Assembly: GCF_002161055.1 (NCBI RefSeq) | Contig: NZ_NFLT01000004.1 | Location: 62,001-126,000 of the forward strand | Length of the DNA: 64,000 bases | Direction: 5' to 3' | Source: Tyzzerella sp. An114 | GTDB taxonomy: Bacteria > Bacillota > Clostridia > Lachnospirales > Anaerotignaceae | Shown here: in pieces, positions 8,545 to 17,297 of the stretch | Layout of the letters: each line of letters opens with the position of its first letter | How positions within the stretch are numbered: the stretch's first letter is position 1 | Position numbers and translations under genes: made by a program | The notes under the pieces: generated by a model | What the model saw: the letters and a program-made list of their open reading frames with translations, nothing else | Told to the model about the DNA's origin: nothing | Databases searched by the model: none

Positions 8545-8796
8545 TTGAAAAATTATATTGAAGAAAGGGCAGTGGAGATTGCAAATTTCATAGTAAATTC
8601 AAATGCCACAGTAAGGGAGACAGCGAAAAAATTTGGTATAAGTAAAAGTACAGTACATAAGGACATAACGGACAGGGTAACAAAAATAAATCCGTCCCTT
8701 GCCCATGATGTGAGAAAAATACTTGAAATAAATAAGGCTGAAAGACATATAAGAGGTGGAATGGCAACAAAAAGAAAGTATATGAATAAAAAGTAA
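8545..8796 (+). CDS. spoIIID: Sporulation transcription factor SpoIIID
   Basis: Mother-cell DNA-binding regulator of the sigma-E regulon, 83 residues as in Bacillus. The helix-turn-helix reads ATVRETAKKFGISKSTVHKDI, and the basic C-terminus (ERHIRGGMATKRKYMNKK) matches the second DNA-contact region of SpoIIID. Translation must begin at TTG 8545, about nine bases after AAGGAAG, because no ATG lies between the site and the conserved start. It stands alone between two terminators. Confidence 0.95.
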   Translation: MKNYIEERAVEIANFIVNSNATVRETAKKFGISKSTVHKDITDRVTKINPSLAHDVRKILEINKAERHIRGGMATKRKYMNKK

Positions 8797-8798
8797 AA

Positions 8799-8829
8799 AA
8801 AGTGTGCTGATTTAATCAGCACACTTTTT
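8799..8829. terminator. Intrinsic terminator
   Basis: Stem AGTGTGCTGA / TCAGCACACT followed by T run. It may also end the minus-strand gene at 8828. Confidence 0.88.
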
Positions 8830-9004
8830 AATTGTTGTTATTTTCGTTTTCAATTTTAATTTCACCATGTTCATTTTCAAATTCAGATATACATTTTTTT
8901 ATTAAATATAATATCTGACCATTTCCAGAACGTCCCTCATATTTTGAAATATAGTGTAATTTATAATGCAATTCATCTTCAATTCGTATTCCTAAATGTT
9001 TCAT
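8828..9004 (-). CDS. Small ribbon-helix-helix (Arc/CopG-like) protein, copy 1
   Basis: A 58-residue protein starting MKHLGIRIEDELHYKLHYIS and ending in Asn residues. The layout fits a ribbon-helix-helix repressor: a short beta strand with alternating residues (HLGIRIEDEL), then helices separated by EGRSGNGQ. It shares the pattern L-x-YI-x3-EGR-x2-N-x2-I-x2-LIKK with the next gene, so the two are paralogs of identical length. GAGGTG precedes the ATG by seven bases. The upstream DNA contains two copies of a palindromic sequence likely to be its operator. Function beyond DNA binding is unknown. Confidence 0.7.
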   Translation of the reverse strand: MKHLGIRIEDELHYKLHYISKYEGRSGNGQILYLIKKCISEFENEHGEIKIENENNNN

Positions 9005-9019
9005 ATAACACCTCTATAA

Positions 9020-9086
9020 TACTTATTTTAAGTACATAATAAGTACTATTTGTGTTATAATGTTTAATATGTACTTAAAATAAGTA
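9020..9086. promoter_or_regulatory. Two inverted 18-bp palindromic operator-like sites
   Basis: TACTTATTTTAAGTACAT (9020-9037) and its exact reverse complement (9069-9086) are separated by 31 bases. Each copy is itself a palindrome around AAA or TTT (TACTTA/TAAGTA). A further TAAGTACT half-site lies at about 9040-9047. They sit directly upstream of the first ribbon-helix-helix gene, which suggests autoregulation. Confidence 0.65.
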
Positions 9087-9132
9087 CATAAAATTTTAAA
9101 ATAAGATAATCCAATATAAAAATAGCAGTAAT

Positions 9133-9309
9133 TTATTTGTTTATAAGTTCTATTGTTCCATGCTCTCTTTCAAATTCTTCAATATGTTTTTTTATCAACT
9201 GTTCTATTTCTTTATTTTTTGTTCTTCCTTCAAACTCTGCTATATATTGTAATTTATCAAGAAGAATTCTGTTTATTCTTAATGTAAATCTTGGAAGATT
9301 ATCTTTCAT
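9133..9309 (-). CDS. Small ribbon-helix-helix (Arc/CopG-like) protein, copy 2
   Basis: A 58-residue paralog of the preceding protein (MKDNLPRFTLRINRILLDKL start). PRFTLRINRIL is the predicted beta strand, and the helices include EGRTKNKEIEQLIKKHIEEF. Its C-terminus shares EFE-x-EHG-x-I with the other copy. An AGGTGA-like site precedes the ATG. The DNA upstream carries three direct TGACGCA copies instead of the palindromes seen at copy 1, so the two repressors probably recognise different sites. No toxin-like partner is adjacent on the same strand. Confidence 0.7.
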   Translation of the reverse strand: MKDNLPRFTLRINRILLDKLQYIAEFEGRTKNKEIEQLIKKHIEEFEREHGTIELINK

Positions 9310-9336
9310 TAAAAAATCACCTCAATGACTAAGTAT

Positions 9337-9395
9337 TGACGCAATTATAATATTATATTATAATCATTAATTAAAAATGACGCAGTTTTGACGCA
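9337..9395. promoter_or_regulatory. Three direct TGACGCA repeats
   Basis: TGACGCA occurs at 9337-9343, 9378-9384 and 9389-9395. Ribbon-helix-helix regulators often bind direct heptamer-type repeats, so these may be the operator of the gene at 9133-9309. Confidence 0.5.
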
Positions 9396-9426
9396 ATATA
9401 TTTATATATATAATTTTAAAGACTGG

Positions 9427-9472
9427 TTGGGACTTCGTCCCAAACCCTACAAACTTTTTTGAAAAAAAGTTT
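9427..9472. repeat. Two adjacent hairpins of unknown role
   Basis: TTGGGAC-TTC-GTCCCAA (9427-9443) is followed by an A/T-rich hairpin AAACTTTTTT / AAAAAAGTTT (9451-9472). They lie upstream of the SLOG gene. They could be a terminator pair or a dispersed palindromic repeat. Confidence 0.45.
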
Positions 9473-9510
9473 GACAAAAAACTTTAAAAATTTAAGGGTG
9501 GGGATAAACT

Positions 9511-9840
9511 ATGAAAATTGCTATTGTTGGTTCAAGAAATATTAATGTTGATAACATTGAAAAATATTTACCTGAAAATATAACAGAAATAATTTCAGGT
9601 GGTGCAAAAGGAGTTGATACCTGTGCAAAAAAATATGCTCTTGAAAAAAATATAAAATTCAAAGAATTTATTCCACAATATAACCATTACAGAAAATATG
9701 CACCACTAAAAAGAAATATTGATATTATAGAATATTCCGACAAAATTTTAATATTTTGGGACGGAAAAAGTAGAGGCACAAAATTTGTAATAGAAGAATG
9801 TAAAAAAAGAAATGCTGATTTTATTGTATATATAAAATAG
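9511..9840 (+). CDS. SLOG-family protein (DUF2493 / YspA type)
   Basis: Protein of 109 residues with a single Rossmann-like SLOG fold. It starts MKIAIVGSRNI, the nucleotide-binding first strand and loop. It then has IISGGAKGVD, the second glycine-rich motif shared with LOG and DprA relatives, and ends with KILIFWDGKSRGTKFVI, a conserved W-D-G-x-S-x-G-T block. Such domains bind nucleotides or nucleotide-derived signals, and some act in phage-defence systems. The ligand here is unknown. AAGGGTGGGG precedes the ATG by about nine bases. It stands next to the ribbon-helix-helix genes but on the opposite strand. Confidence 0.8.
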   Translation: MKIAIVGSRNINVDNIEKYLPENITEIISGGAKGVDTCAKKYALEKNIKFKEFIPQYNHYRKYAPLKRNIDIIEYSDKILIFWDGKSRGTKFVIEECKKRNADFIVYIK

Positions 9841-9876
9841 TCCATATGGTATAATTATTCAAAGGAGATGATTTTT

Positions 9877-11058
9877 TTGAATAATATCGAAAACATACTT
9901 AAAACAGCAAAGAATGGCAGTGAAAAATATTTTGATACTCAGGTTGAAATTTTAAAAAAATTTTCAGCAATAGACTGCGGAACATGGAATTTAGAAGGAA
10001 ATAAAAAAGTAACGGATATAATATGCGAAATTTTGAAGGAAATGGGAGCAGACATAAAATTATACTATGATGAAAAGGTTGGAAATCACATAGTTGCATC
10101 AATAAAACCTGAAAATCCTAATGGTATGATTGTTTTAAATGCTCATACAGACACTGTTTTCGGTGAAGGTTTCACAGAAAAACATCCTTTCAGAATTGAA
10201 GGTAATTATGCCTATGGTCTTGGCATAGGTGACTGTAAAGCCGGTATTGTTGTGTCTATTTATGCTGTAAAAATAATGCAACAGGCGGGACTTTTACCTA
10301 ACAAAGAGATAAAATTTATATTTAACTGTGACGAGGAAATTGGAACAGAATCTGGAAGTAAAATTTATGAAAAGGAAGCTAAAGGAGCAGACTTTGCCTT
10401 TGTTTTTGAAGGTGGCAGAGACCGTGACGGAGTAATGCAGATTGTAACATCAAGACGAGGAGTAATACTTGGTGAAATAAATATTGAAGGTAAAGAGGCT
10501 CACGCTGGAGCGGCTTATCTTGATGGAAAAAGTGCTGTTTTAGAGCTTGCCCATAAAATAATTGATATATATAGTTTTAATGATTATGAAAATAAAATAT
10601 ATTACAATGTAAGCCCTATTGAAGGTGGACGCCCTAATGGAATTGTTGCTGGAAGTGCCAGAGCAGAATTTTGTTGTGCCGGACTTCCTACAAATGCTTC
10701 TTTCAAAACAGCAGAAGAAAATATAAAATCTCTTGAAAATAATATTGTTGTTGAAGGCTGTAAAGTAGATATAAAATATAGAACTCTTTTCCCTGCTATG
10801 GAAAAGGGAGAACAAAATCATAAAGCCTATTTACAGGCAGAAAAAGCAGCAAAACTTATGGGATTACCTATTGAGGAAGTTTCAGAAGCTACTGCAACAG
10901 ATGCAGCTTATTTGAGTTCTCTTGGAATACCAACAGCTGATGCTCTTTCTGCTCTCTGGTATGATATACATACAACTAATGAACGCATATATTTGCCATC
11001 ACTTAAAGAGAGAACAGAATTTTTCGCAGTTCTTCTTGGTTGCATGGATATTGAATAA
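9877..11058 (+). CDS. M20 family metallopeptidase (carboxypeptidase G2 / aminoacylase-like)
   Basis: Zinc-dependent amidohydrolase of about 393 residues. The conserved metal and catalytic elements are NAHTDTVFGEG (first His and Asp), GIGDCKAG (bridging Asp), CDEEIGTESG (catalytic Glu pair) and a late HTTNERIYLPSL (last His). An insert of about 110 residues is the lid/dimerisation domain. The substrate cannot be told. An ATG at 9868 touches AAAGGAG directly, so TTG 9877 with nine-base spacing is the better start. Monocistronic. Confidence 0.88.
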   Translation: MNNIENILKTAKNGSEKYFDTQVEILKKFSAIDCGTWNLEGNKKVTDIICEILKEMGADIKLYYDEKVGNHIVASIKPENPNGMIVLNAHTDTVFGEGFTEKHPFRIEGNYAYGLGIGDCKAGIVVSIYAVKIMQQAGLLPNKEIKFIFNCDEEIGTESGSKIYEKEAKGADFAFVFEGGRDRDGVMQIVTSRRGVILGEINIEGKEAHAGAAYLDGKSAVLELAHKIIDIYSFNDYENKIYYNVSPIEGGRPNGIVAGSARAEFCCAGLPTNASFKTAEENIKSLENNIVVEGCKVDIKYRTLFPAMEKGEQNHKAYLQAEKAAKLMGLPIEEVSEATATDAAYLSSLGIPTADALSALWYDIHTTNERIYLPSLKERTEFFAVLLGCMDIE

Positions 11059-11068
11059 AATTTATAAA

Positions 11069-11101
11069 AAAAGCTGTACTTATAAAGTACAGCTTTTTTT
11101 A
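11069..11101. terminator. Bidirectional intrinsic terminator
   Basis: Stem AAGCTGTACT / AGTACAGCTT with T run on the plus side and A run on the other. It separates the convergent peptidase and trkH genes. Confidence 0.88.
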
Positions 11102-11114
11102 TTTTATTATTTTA

Positions 11115-12557
11115 TCAATTAGCCTTCCATGTAGAAGGAGAAAATACAAGAAGCATAGGGAATATTTCAAGTCGACCAGCAAGCATATCAAACATAAGAA
11201 CATATTTTGAAAAATGAGAGAACATTGAAAAATTTCCCATAGGTCCAACTAATTCAAGTCCAGGACCTATATTGTTTATTGTAGCCGCAACAGCTGTAAA
11301 GTTTGTTATAAGGTCAAACTCATCAAGACTTATAAATATAACAGAGAATGTAAATATAAGTATATAAGCTATAAGAAATATGTTTGCAGAACGTACAACT
11401 TCATGTTCAATAGGTTTTCCGTCCATTTTAAGTTTTTTAATACTTCTTGGATGAATAAGATATGAAAGCTCTTTTTTTACTGTTTTCATGTATATTATAA
11501 AACGTGAAACTTTCATACCACCACCAGTACTACCTGCACAAGCACCTACAAACATTATTACAACAAGTATTGTTTTTGAAAATCCCGGCCAAAGATTAAA
11601 GTCAACTGTTGAATAACCTGTTGTGGTCATAATAGATGAAACTTGAAAGGCCGCATGGTGAAGATTATAAAAAACATTTCCTGAAATTGATGTAAGATTT
11701 AATGTTATAAGTATTACTGCTACAAGGTATATTATTATATACCATTTTACTTCTTCAAGACCAAAAGCGTCTCTAAAATGCTTTATAAGTATAAGGAAAT
11801 AAAAACTGAAGTTTACTCCAAAAAGAAACATAAATATTGTTATTACATTTTGTTGGTAAGGTGTGTAAGAAGCAACACTGTCTGCAAGTATTCCAAAACC
11901 ACCAGTACCAGCAGAGCCTAATGAAAGACATATTGCATGGAAAATAGGCATTTTTCCTGCTATTAAAAGAAGTATTTCTATTATTGTCATTGCAAAATAT
12001 ATTATATATAAATATAATGCAGTTTTTTGTATTTTAGGAACAAGTTTACCAACAGAAGGCCCAGGACTTTCAGCACGCATAATATGCATACTTTGTCCAC
12101 CACCTGCCAAAGGTAATATTGCAAGCATAAATACAAGTACACCCATACCACCTATCCAGTGAGTAAAACTTCTCCAAAAAAGCATGCAGTAAGATAATTT
12201 TTCCACATCTGGAAGTATACTTGCCCCTGTTGTTGTAAAACCGGATATGGTCTCAAAAAGAGCATCTGTAAAACTTGGTATTTCTCTACTTAAAACGAAA
12301 GGAAGAGCACCAAGTATACTAAGTACAATCCAACTAAGAGCAACTGTTGCAAAACCTTCACGAGCATAGAATGAGTTGTTTTTAGGTTTTTTGCAAGATA
12401 TAAAGTATCCCAATGTAAAACCTATTCCTCCACATAAAAGGAAATATATTCCGTTTTTTTCGTTGTATATAAAAGCTGTTATGGTAGGCATAAGCATGAG
12501 AACAGACTCTACCATCATAACTTTACCTAACATATATAAAATAATAGTGTAATTCAT
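11115..12557 (-). CDS. trkH: Potassium uptake channel subunit TrkH/KtrB
   Basis: Membrane subunit of the Trk/Ktr potassium system, 480 residues. Four selectivity-filter loops are visible: TTTGASI, AGTGGFG, TTGYSTVDF and NNIGPGLELVG, each following a pore helix as in the SKT superfamily. It starts 7 bp after the trkA stop and is clearly co-transcribed with it. The KtrAB versus Trk naming is uncertain. The 452-residue two-domain TrkA partner favours the Trk type. Confidence 0.94.
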   Translation of the reverse strand: MNYTIILYMLGKVMMVESVLMLMPTITAFIYNEKNGIYFLLCGGIGFTLGYFISCKKPKNNSFYAREGFATVALSWIVLSILGALPFVLSREIPSFTDALFETISGFTTTGASILPDVEKLSYCMLFWRSFTHWIGGMGVLVFMLAILPLAGGGQSMHIMRAESPGPSVGKLVPKIQKTALYLYIIYFAMTIIEILLLIAGKMPIFHAICLSLGSAGTGGFGILADSVASYTPYQQNVITIFMFLFGVNFSFYFLILIKHFRDAFGLEEVKWYIIIYLVAVILITLNLTSISGNVFYNLHHAAFQVSSIMTTTGYSTVDFNLWPGFSKTILVVIMFVGACAGSTGGGMKVSRFIIYMKTVKKELSYLIHPRSIKKLKMDGKPIEHEVVRSANIFLIAYILIFTFSVIFISLDEFDLITNFTAVAATINNIGPGLELVGPMGNFSMFSHFSKYVLMFDMLAGRLEIFPMLLVFSPSTWKAN

Positions 12558-12564
12558 ACTGTCA

Positions 12565-13923
12565 TCAATCCTCTAAAATATCTTTAATATCGTTAAGTCC
12601 AAGTTCTGTTGTAACAATTATAACTGTATCACCTTTTAAAATCATATCTTTTCCGGAAGGTGTAATGATTTTACCTTGACGATTTATACAGCAAACAATT
12701 ATACCGGAACGTATGTTAAGATTTGAGAAAGGGACGTTTGTAACTTTTGAATCTTTTTTTACAGAAAATTCAAGAGCTTCAACTTTATTATCCATAAGTC
12801 TATAAAGAGCTTCAACATTACTTCCAAATGAGTTTTTAAGTGAACGAACATACTGTATTATATGTTCAGCAGTAATAAATTTTGGACATATTATACTTCC
12901 AACAGGTATATCTGATATTACTTCACCAAAGTCTATCTTATTTATTTTTGTTATAAGTTTAGCGTCAGATATTTTATTAGCATAAAGTGAAAGAAGTATG
13001 TTTTCCTCGTCCATATTTGTTAAAGAAACAAAAGCGTCTGTTCTTTTTATGCCTTCTTCAAGAAGTAAAGTTTTATCTGCTGCATCACCATATATTATCA
13101 TTGCTTCTGGAAGCATTTCGCTTAATATATCACATTTCTTTCTGTCAGACTCAATTATTTTTACTTTTATTTTTGATTGTATAAGAGAACTTGCAAGATA
13201 ATATGCAATTGTACTTCCTCCTGCAATCATTACATTTTTTATTGGACGCATTTTAATGCCTATTTTTTGGAAAAAAGAAGACATATATTCAGGAGGTATT
13301 ATTATTGATATTATATCACCGCTTGATAATACAAAATTTCCATCAGGTATGATTATTTCTGAATTTCTTTTTACAATACATACAAGAGTATTTTTACCTA
13401 TTGTATTTGAGTATTCAGAAAGAACCATATTATTAAGAATTGATTTTTCAGGTATTTTGAATTTTATAAGATTAACTTTTCCTCTAGCAAATTTGTCAAT
13501 CTCCATGGCTGACGGTATACGTATAAGGTCTGATATTTCAGCAGCCGCAGTCTTTTCAGGATTTATTGCCATAGCAAGACCAAGTTCCTCTTTTATAAAA
13601 CCTATCTCCCTATAATATTCAGGGTCACGAACACGGGCTATTGTATGACAGTTACCAGCTTTTTTTGCTATAAGACAACTTAAAAGGTTTATTTCATCTT
13701 GGTTTGTAACAGCTATTAAAAGGTCAGCGTCTTCAACTCCTGCATCACGTTGAACAACATAACTTGTGCCATTGCCACATACAGCTTGAACATCAAGTTG
13801 TGATAGAACAGACTGTATACGTTCTTCTTTTGTATCTATAAGAGTTATTTCATGTCCTTCCTCAGTAAGCTGTTCGGTTAATGCATATCCTACTTTACCA
13901 CAGCCAACAACTACTATTTTCAT
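12565..13923 (-). CDS. trkA: Trk potassium uptake regulatory subunit TrkA
   Basis: Cytoplasmic NAD(H)/nucleotide-binding gate for TrkH, 452 residues. It has two tandem RCK units. The first starts VVGCGKVGYALTEQL (GxGxxG) with acidic LIDTKEER at the end of strand 2. The second starts IAGGSTIAYYLA, a degenerate glycine motif. Each is followed by a TrkA-C domain. First gene of the trkA-trkH operon. In Firmicutes some RCK-C domains bind c-di-AMP, and the c-di-AMP cyclase gene is in this window, but no direct evidence for binding is visible. Confidence 0.95.
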   Translation of the reverse strand: MKIVVVGCGKVGYALTEQLTEEGHEITLIDTKEERIQSVLSQLDVQAVCGNGTSYVVQRDAGVEDADLLIAVTNQDEINLLSCLIAKKAGNCHTIARVRDPEYYREIGFIKEELGLAMAINPEKTAAAEISDLIRIPSAMEIDKFARGKVNLIKFKIPEKSILNNMVLSEYSNTIGKNTLVCIVKRNSEIIIPDGNFVLSSGDIISIIIPPEYMSSFFQKIGIKMRPIKNVMIAGGSTIAYYLASSLIQSKIKVKIIESDRKKCDILSEMLPEAMIIYGDAADKTLLLEEGIKRTDAFVSLTNMDEENILLSLYANKISDAKLITKINKIDFGEVISDIPVGSIICPKFITAEHIIQYVRSLKNSFGSNVEALYRLMDNKVEALEFSVKKDSKVTNVPFSNLNIRSGIIVCCINRQGKIITPSGKDMILKGDTVIIVTTELGLNDIKDILED

Positions 13924-14040
13924 AAAAATTTTTCTCCTTCAAAACCTATAAAAATTAAAATGTATGTTGTATATAGTTAAATGATAAAATAAGTTTTAAA
14001 AAAATACAATATTTTATTTTACATAACTTTATAATAATAA

Positions 14041-14071
14041 AAAAGAGGATACAATATTGTATCCTCTTTTC
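14041..14071. terminator. Intrinsic terminator of the LTA synthase-like gene
   Basis: Perfect 15-bp inverted repeat (AAAAGAGGATACAAT and complement) with no spacer, flanked by A and T runs. Read on the minus strand it ends the sulfatase gene. Confidence 0.85.
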
Positions 14072-14073
14072 TA

Positions 14074-15930
14074 TTATTTAAAAATCTCATCACCAATATA
14101 ATTTTCACCGATTATATAATCATATTGAATCATATTCAAAACCTTGTAGAGGGTTTCCACATCCTCAGAAACAGTCTCCATAGGAACACCTTCCGAGTCT
14201 AAAGTCATATTAAGATGAGCTCCTGTACTATTTTCTCTTATGAGATTAAGAAAATCGAAGTAAACAGGTGTATCAAGACCATAAGCTTCAAAAACAGAAG
14301 GAAGTATCATATATGGAGCCATAACATTCAAATCTTCATGAACATCAGAAAAATTACTGATAGCCATAATAGGTGTTGTATGTATTGTATATTGCTTTTC
14401 AGTTTCTGTCATATCATTGTTTATTGTGTTTGTAGCATAATATATTTCTCTGTTTTCTGTGCCAAGGTTTACTCTATGGTCACCAAAGAATATAAGGAGT
14501 ACAGGTCTTTCTTGGTTCATAAAGTAATCAGCAAGTTTTCCAAGTTCTTCATCTGAAATATGAACACCTGTTGAGAAGTCCGCCAGCTGTCCTTCAGCGT
14601 CAGGAGAAAGAGGGTTTTCACTTGTGAATTTTACAAGTTCATCTTCAGAAAAATTATTTTTATCATAACCTGTGTGGTTCTGCATTGTAACAATGAAATT
14701 AAACCAAGGTGCATCACTTTCAGCAATATGTTTTTCATAATTATCTATAATATATCGTGTTACCTCTCTATCAGAAACTCTGCCACGAGTCATTTCTGGG
14801 TTTTCCATATCTTCAAGAGATATAAAATCATCAAATCCCATTTTAGCGTATGCTTTTTCTCTGTTCCAGTTTTTACCCTCATCAGAGTGTATTGCAAGAG
14901 TTTCATATCCTCTGCCTTCAAGATAATCTACAATAGAGAAGAAATCATTTCTTATGTATTGCTGATATGGTATACAGCCGTCAGGAAGATAATCATTTGA
15001 AAAACCTGTTAATGCTTCAAACTCTACATTTGAAGTTCCACCGCCGAATTTTGGAGAAAGATTTTGACCATATAATCCTTGAGACTGTAAATTTTTAAGA
15101 TTTGGAAGAAGTTCTTCTTCATATGTAATTCCGTTAAGTGTTTGAGGGTCCCAAAAACTTTCACTCATTATAAATATAATATCAGGGTTAAAATTTTCAG
15201 AGTTTTCACTTTTTTGTGCTTCTATATTTTTAATTTGTTCTGCAATAGCATTCATATTTGTAATATTGTAGTTTGATGGTGCATCTATTGAGAGATAGCG
15301 GAAATTGTATATAAATGAGTTTAAAAGACCATTGTTTTTATAATAGTCTATTCTAAACCATGTGTCAGGCCACTCATTAGCTCCAGCATAAGCTTTTTCA
15401 TAGTATGATGAAACACAATATACAGATGATACTATTACAAGGCTTATAGCAGCAAGTTTCTTTCTTCCCTGACCAAAATTTATAGGGGCTTTTTTAAATG
15501 CTAAAAAAATCATTAATACTGTAATAGCAAGAGCAACTATATTTATTAAAGGGAATGTAAGTTTTAATGATGAAACAACTTCTGCTGCTTCACCAGCTGA
15601 AAAAATATCCCAAGGTAAGAGTGGCTCTGCTCTGTATTGTATTTTATAAAAATTTACAAGAGCAAATATATATCCGCCTCCACCTATTAATATAGATGGT
15701 ATAAAGTATCTTCCTGTTGAGAGAAGTACAAAATATGAAAAAAGCATAAGAAGATAGCTTTTAAAGAAGTTATCAAAATGATTTGATATATAGTAAAAAG
15801 TATCATAAAAAGTTTTTTGTTCAATCATTGTCATTGCAGTGTTGAAAACAAGACATGAAATTACAGAGAAAAAAATAGCCGAAAATATGGAGCTTTTAAG
15901 TAGTTTTAATATTTTATCCTTCATAATCAT
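14074..15930 (-). CDS. LTA synthase family membrane sulfatase
   Basis: Protein of 618 residues with about five N-terminal membrane helices (to residue about 180) and an extracellular alkaline-phosphatase/sulfatase domain. Features of the LtaS family are SESFWDPQTL (metal ligand Glu), GGGTSNVEFEALTG (nucleophile Thr), HSDEGKNWNREKAY, MQNHTGYD, and FFGDHRVNLG with the Asp-His metal pair. The family transfers glycerol-phosphate to make lipoteichoic acid or related polymers. It could instead be a phosphoglycerol transferase modifying another glycan. The membrane glycosyltransferase upstream on the same strand supports a role in surface polymers. Confidence 0.9.
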   Translation of the reverse strand: MIMKDKILKLLKSSIFSAIFFSVISCLVFNTAMTMIEQKTFYDTFYYISNHFDNFFKSYLLMLFSYFVLLSTGRYFIPSILIGGGGYIFALVNFYKIQYRAEPLLPWDIFSAGEAAEVVSSLKLTFPLINIVALAITVLMIFLAFKKAPINFGQGRKKLAAISLVIVSSVYCVSSYYEKAYAGANEWPDTWFRIDYYKNNGLLNSFIYNFRYLSIDAPSNYNITNMNAIAEQIKNIEAQKSENSENFNPDIIFIMSESFWDPQTLNGITYEEELLPNLKNLQSQGLYGQNLSPKFGGGTSNVEFEALTGFSNDYLPDGCIPYQQYIRNDFFSIVDYLEGRGYETLAIHSDEGKNWNREKAYAKMGFDDFISLEDMENPEMTRGRVSDREVTRYIIDNYEKHIAESDAPWFNFIVTMQNHTGYDKNNFSEDELVKFTSENPLSPDAEGQLADFSTGVHISDEELGKLADYFMNQERPVLLIFFGDHRVNLGTENREIYYATNTINNDMTETEKQYTIHTTPIMAISNFSDVHEDLNVMAPYMILPSVFEAYGLDTPVYFDFLNLIRENSTGAHLNMTLDSEGVPMETVSEDVETLYKVLNMIQYDYIIGENYIGDEIFK

Positions 15931-16019
15931 TCTCCTAAATAATTCTACAAAAAAAGGGAAGCCCTAAAAAATTATGACTCCCCAAAAATCTGTCATTTTA
16001 ACAATAAAATTTAATTTAC

Positions 16020-17297
16020 TTATTTCATTGCAACTGCTTTTCTTTCCATACCATGAGCAATAGGTGTCCACTGAACTTTTTTGAAAAGTGCAACTATTGC
16101 AATAGGTATATATGTTGCTATAAAGAGTGGGAATGTGAAAGTATATAATATTTTCTTTATTGTAGATGTATTTATGTTTTTCCACTCTGTAACAGTTGTT
16201 ATACCACCGACAACGAAAAGAAGTATGTAAAATCTAAAAAGTGAACCGCCAATAGCATTCATTGACTCATTTATAAGGAAATAGTTTCCGTAAGATGACA
16301 TCATTTCTGTTATAAGAACAGTACTGTTTACAGCTATACTAAAAAGTGTGATGAACATAGCTGGTGAAATTGTCATAAACATATCGAAACATGAGAACTT
16401 ATTTCCTTTGCTTGTGAATATACCTTTTACAAGTTTGCTGCCATATTTACCAAGTACCTGATAAAATCCTTTTGACCATCTAAGACGCTGGTTCCATGAC
16501 TGAGCAAATGTTATAGGCTGTTCGTCATAAATTACAGCACCATCAGCATATCCAATTTTTTCACCATTTATAACGCTATCTATTGAGAACTCAATATCCT
16601 CTGTGAGGAGATGATGTTTCCAACCATTGTTTTTCTCTATTATTGACTCTCTTACAAGGAAACCTGTTCCTGAAACGGCACAGCTTGTATGAAGTAACAT
16701 TCTTGCGTTGCTTAAATATTTTGACTCTCTAAGGAACCAAAGAGCATAACCTGCTGAAATCCAGTTGCTTCCATAGTTTCTTGAGTTTCTGTAACTTGTA
16801 ACAATATTATATCCTTTATTAAATACTTTGTTCATTTCTTTTGTAAAATTAGCATCAAGAACATTGTCTGCATCAAATACAAAGAAACCGTCATATTTTT
16901 TGCTTTCACCTGTTTTCATAAGGTGTTTGAAAAATTCATCAAGGGCATATCCTTTGCCTATAAGCTGTTTGTTAAATCTCTCATAAACAAATGCACCATG
17001 TTCTCTTGAAATTTCTGCTGTGTTATCTGTACAGTTATCTGCGATTACATATATATCAATAAGTTCTGCTGGATAATTCTGTGCACGTATGCTGTCAATA
17101 AGTTCGCCGATTACATTTTTTTCATTTCTAGCAGATGTAACAAAAGCAAATCTGTTCTGTTTACCATCAGGAGTAACATCTTTTTTTGATTTTAATCTGT
17201 GTATCAGTACATAGAAAAGAAATACAAACTGATAAGAATAACAGATTGTAAAAATAAGAAAAATACAAAAATTAAATTGCAATAAAAATCTTATCAT
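16020..17297 (-). CDS. Membrane glycosyltransferase family 2, cellulose-synthase-like
   Basis: Processive-type GT2 of 425 residues. An N-terminal helix (about residues 5-30) is followed by the cytoplasmic catalytic domain with TSARNEKNVIGELI, the FVFDADNVLDANF Asp-containing DxD region, HHLLTEDIEFS (T-E-D catalytic base) and QRLRWSKGF (the Q-x-x-R-W motif of chain-extending enzymes). Three or four C-terminal membrane helices follow. These motifs fit polysaccharide synthases such as hyaluronan or cellulose synthases, or lipid glycosyltransferases. The product is unknown. The LTA-synthase-like gene follows about 90 bp downstream. Confidence 0.87.
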   Translation of the reverse strand: MIRFLLQFNFCIFLIFTICYSYQFVFLFYVLIHRLKSKKDVTPDGKQNRFAFVTSARNEKNVIGELIDSIRAQNYPAELIDIYVIADNCTDNTAEISREHGAFVYERFNKQLIGKGYALDEFFKHLMKTGESKKYDGFFVFDADNVLDANFTKEMNKVFNKGYNIVTSYRNSRNYGSNWISAGYALWFLRESKYLSNARMLLHTSCAVSGTGFLVRESIIEKNNGWKHHLLTEDIEFSIDSVINGEKIGYADGAVIYDEQPITFAQSWNQRLRWSKGFYQVLGKYGSKLVKGIFTSKGNKFSCFDMFMTISPAMFITLFSIAVNSTVLITEMMSSYGNYFLINESMNAIGGSLFRFYILLFVVGGITTVTEWKNINTSTIKKILYTFTFPLFIATYIPIAIVALFKKVQWTPIAHGMERKAVAMK

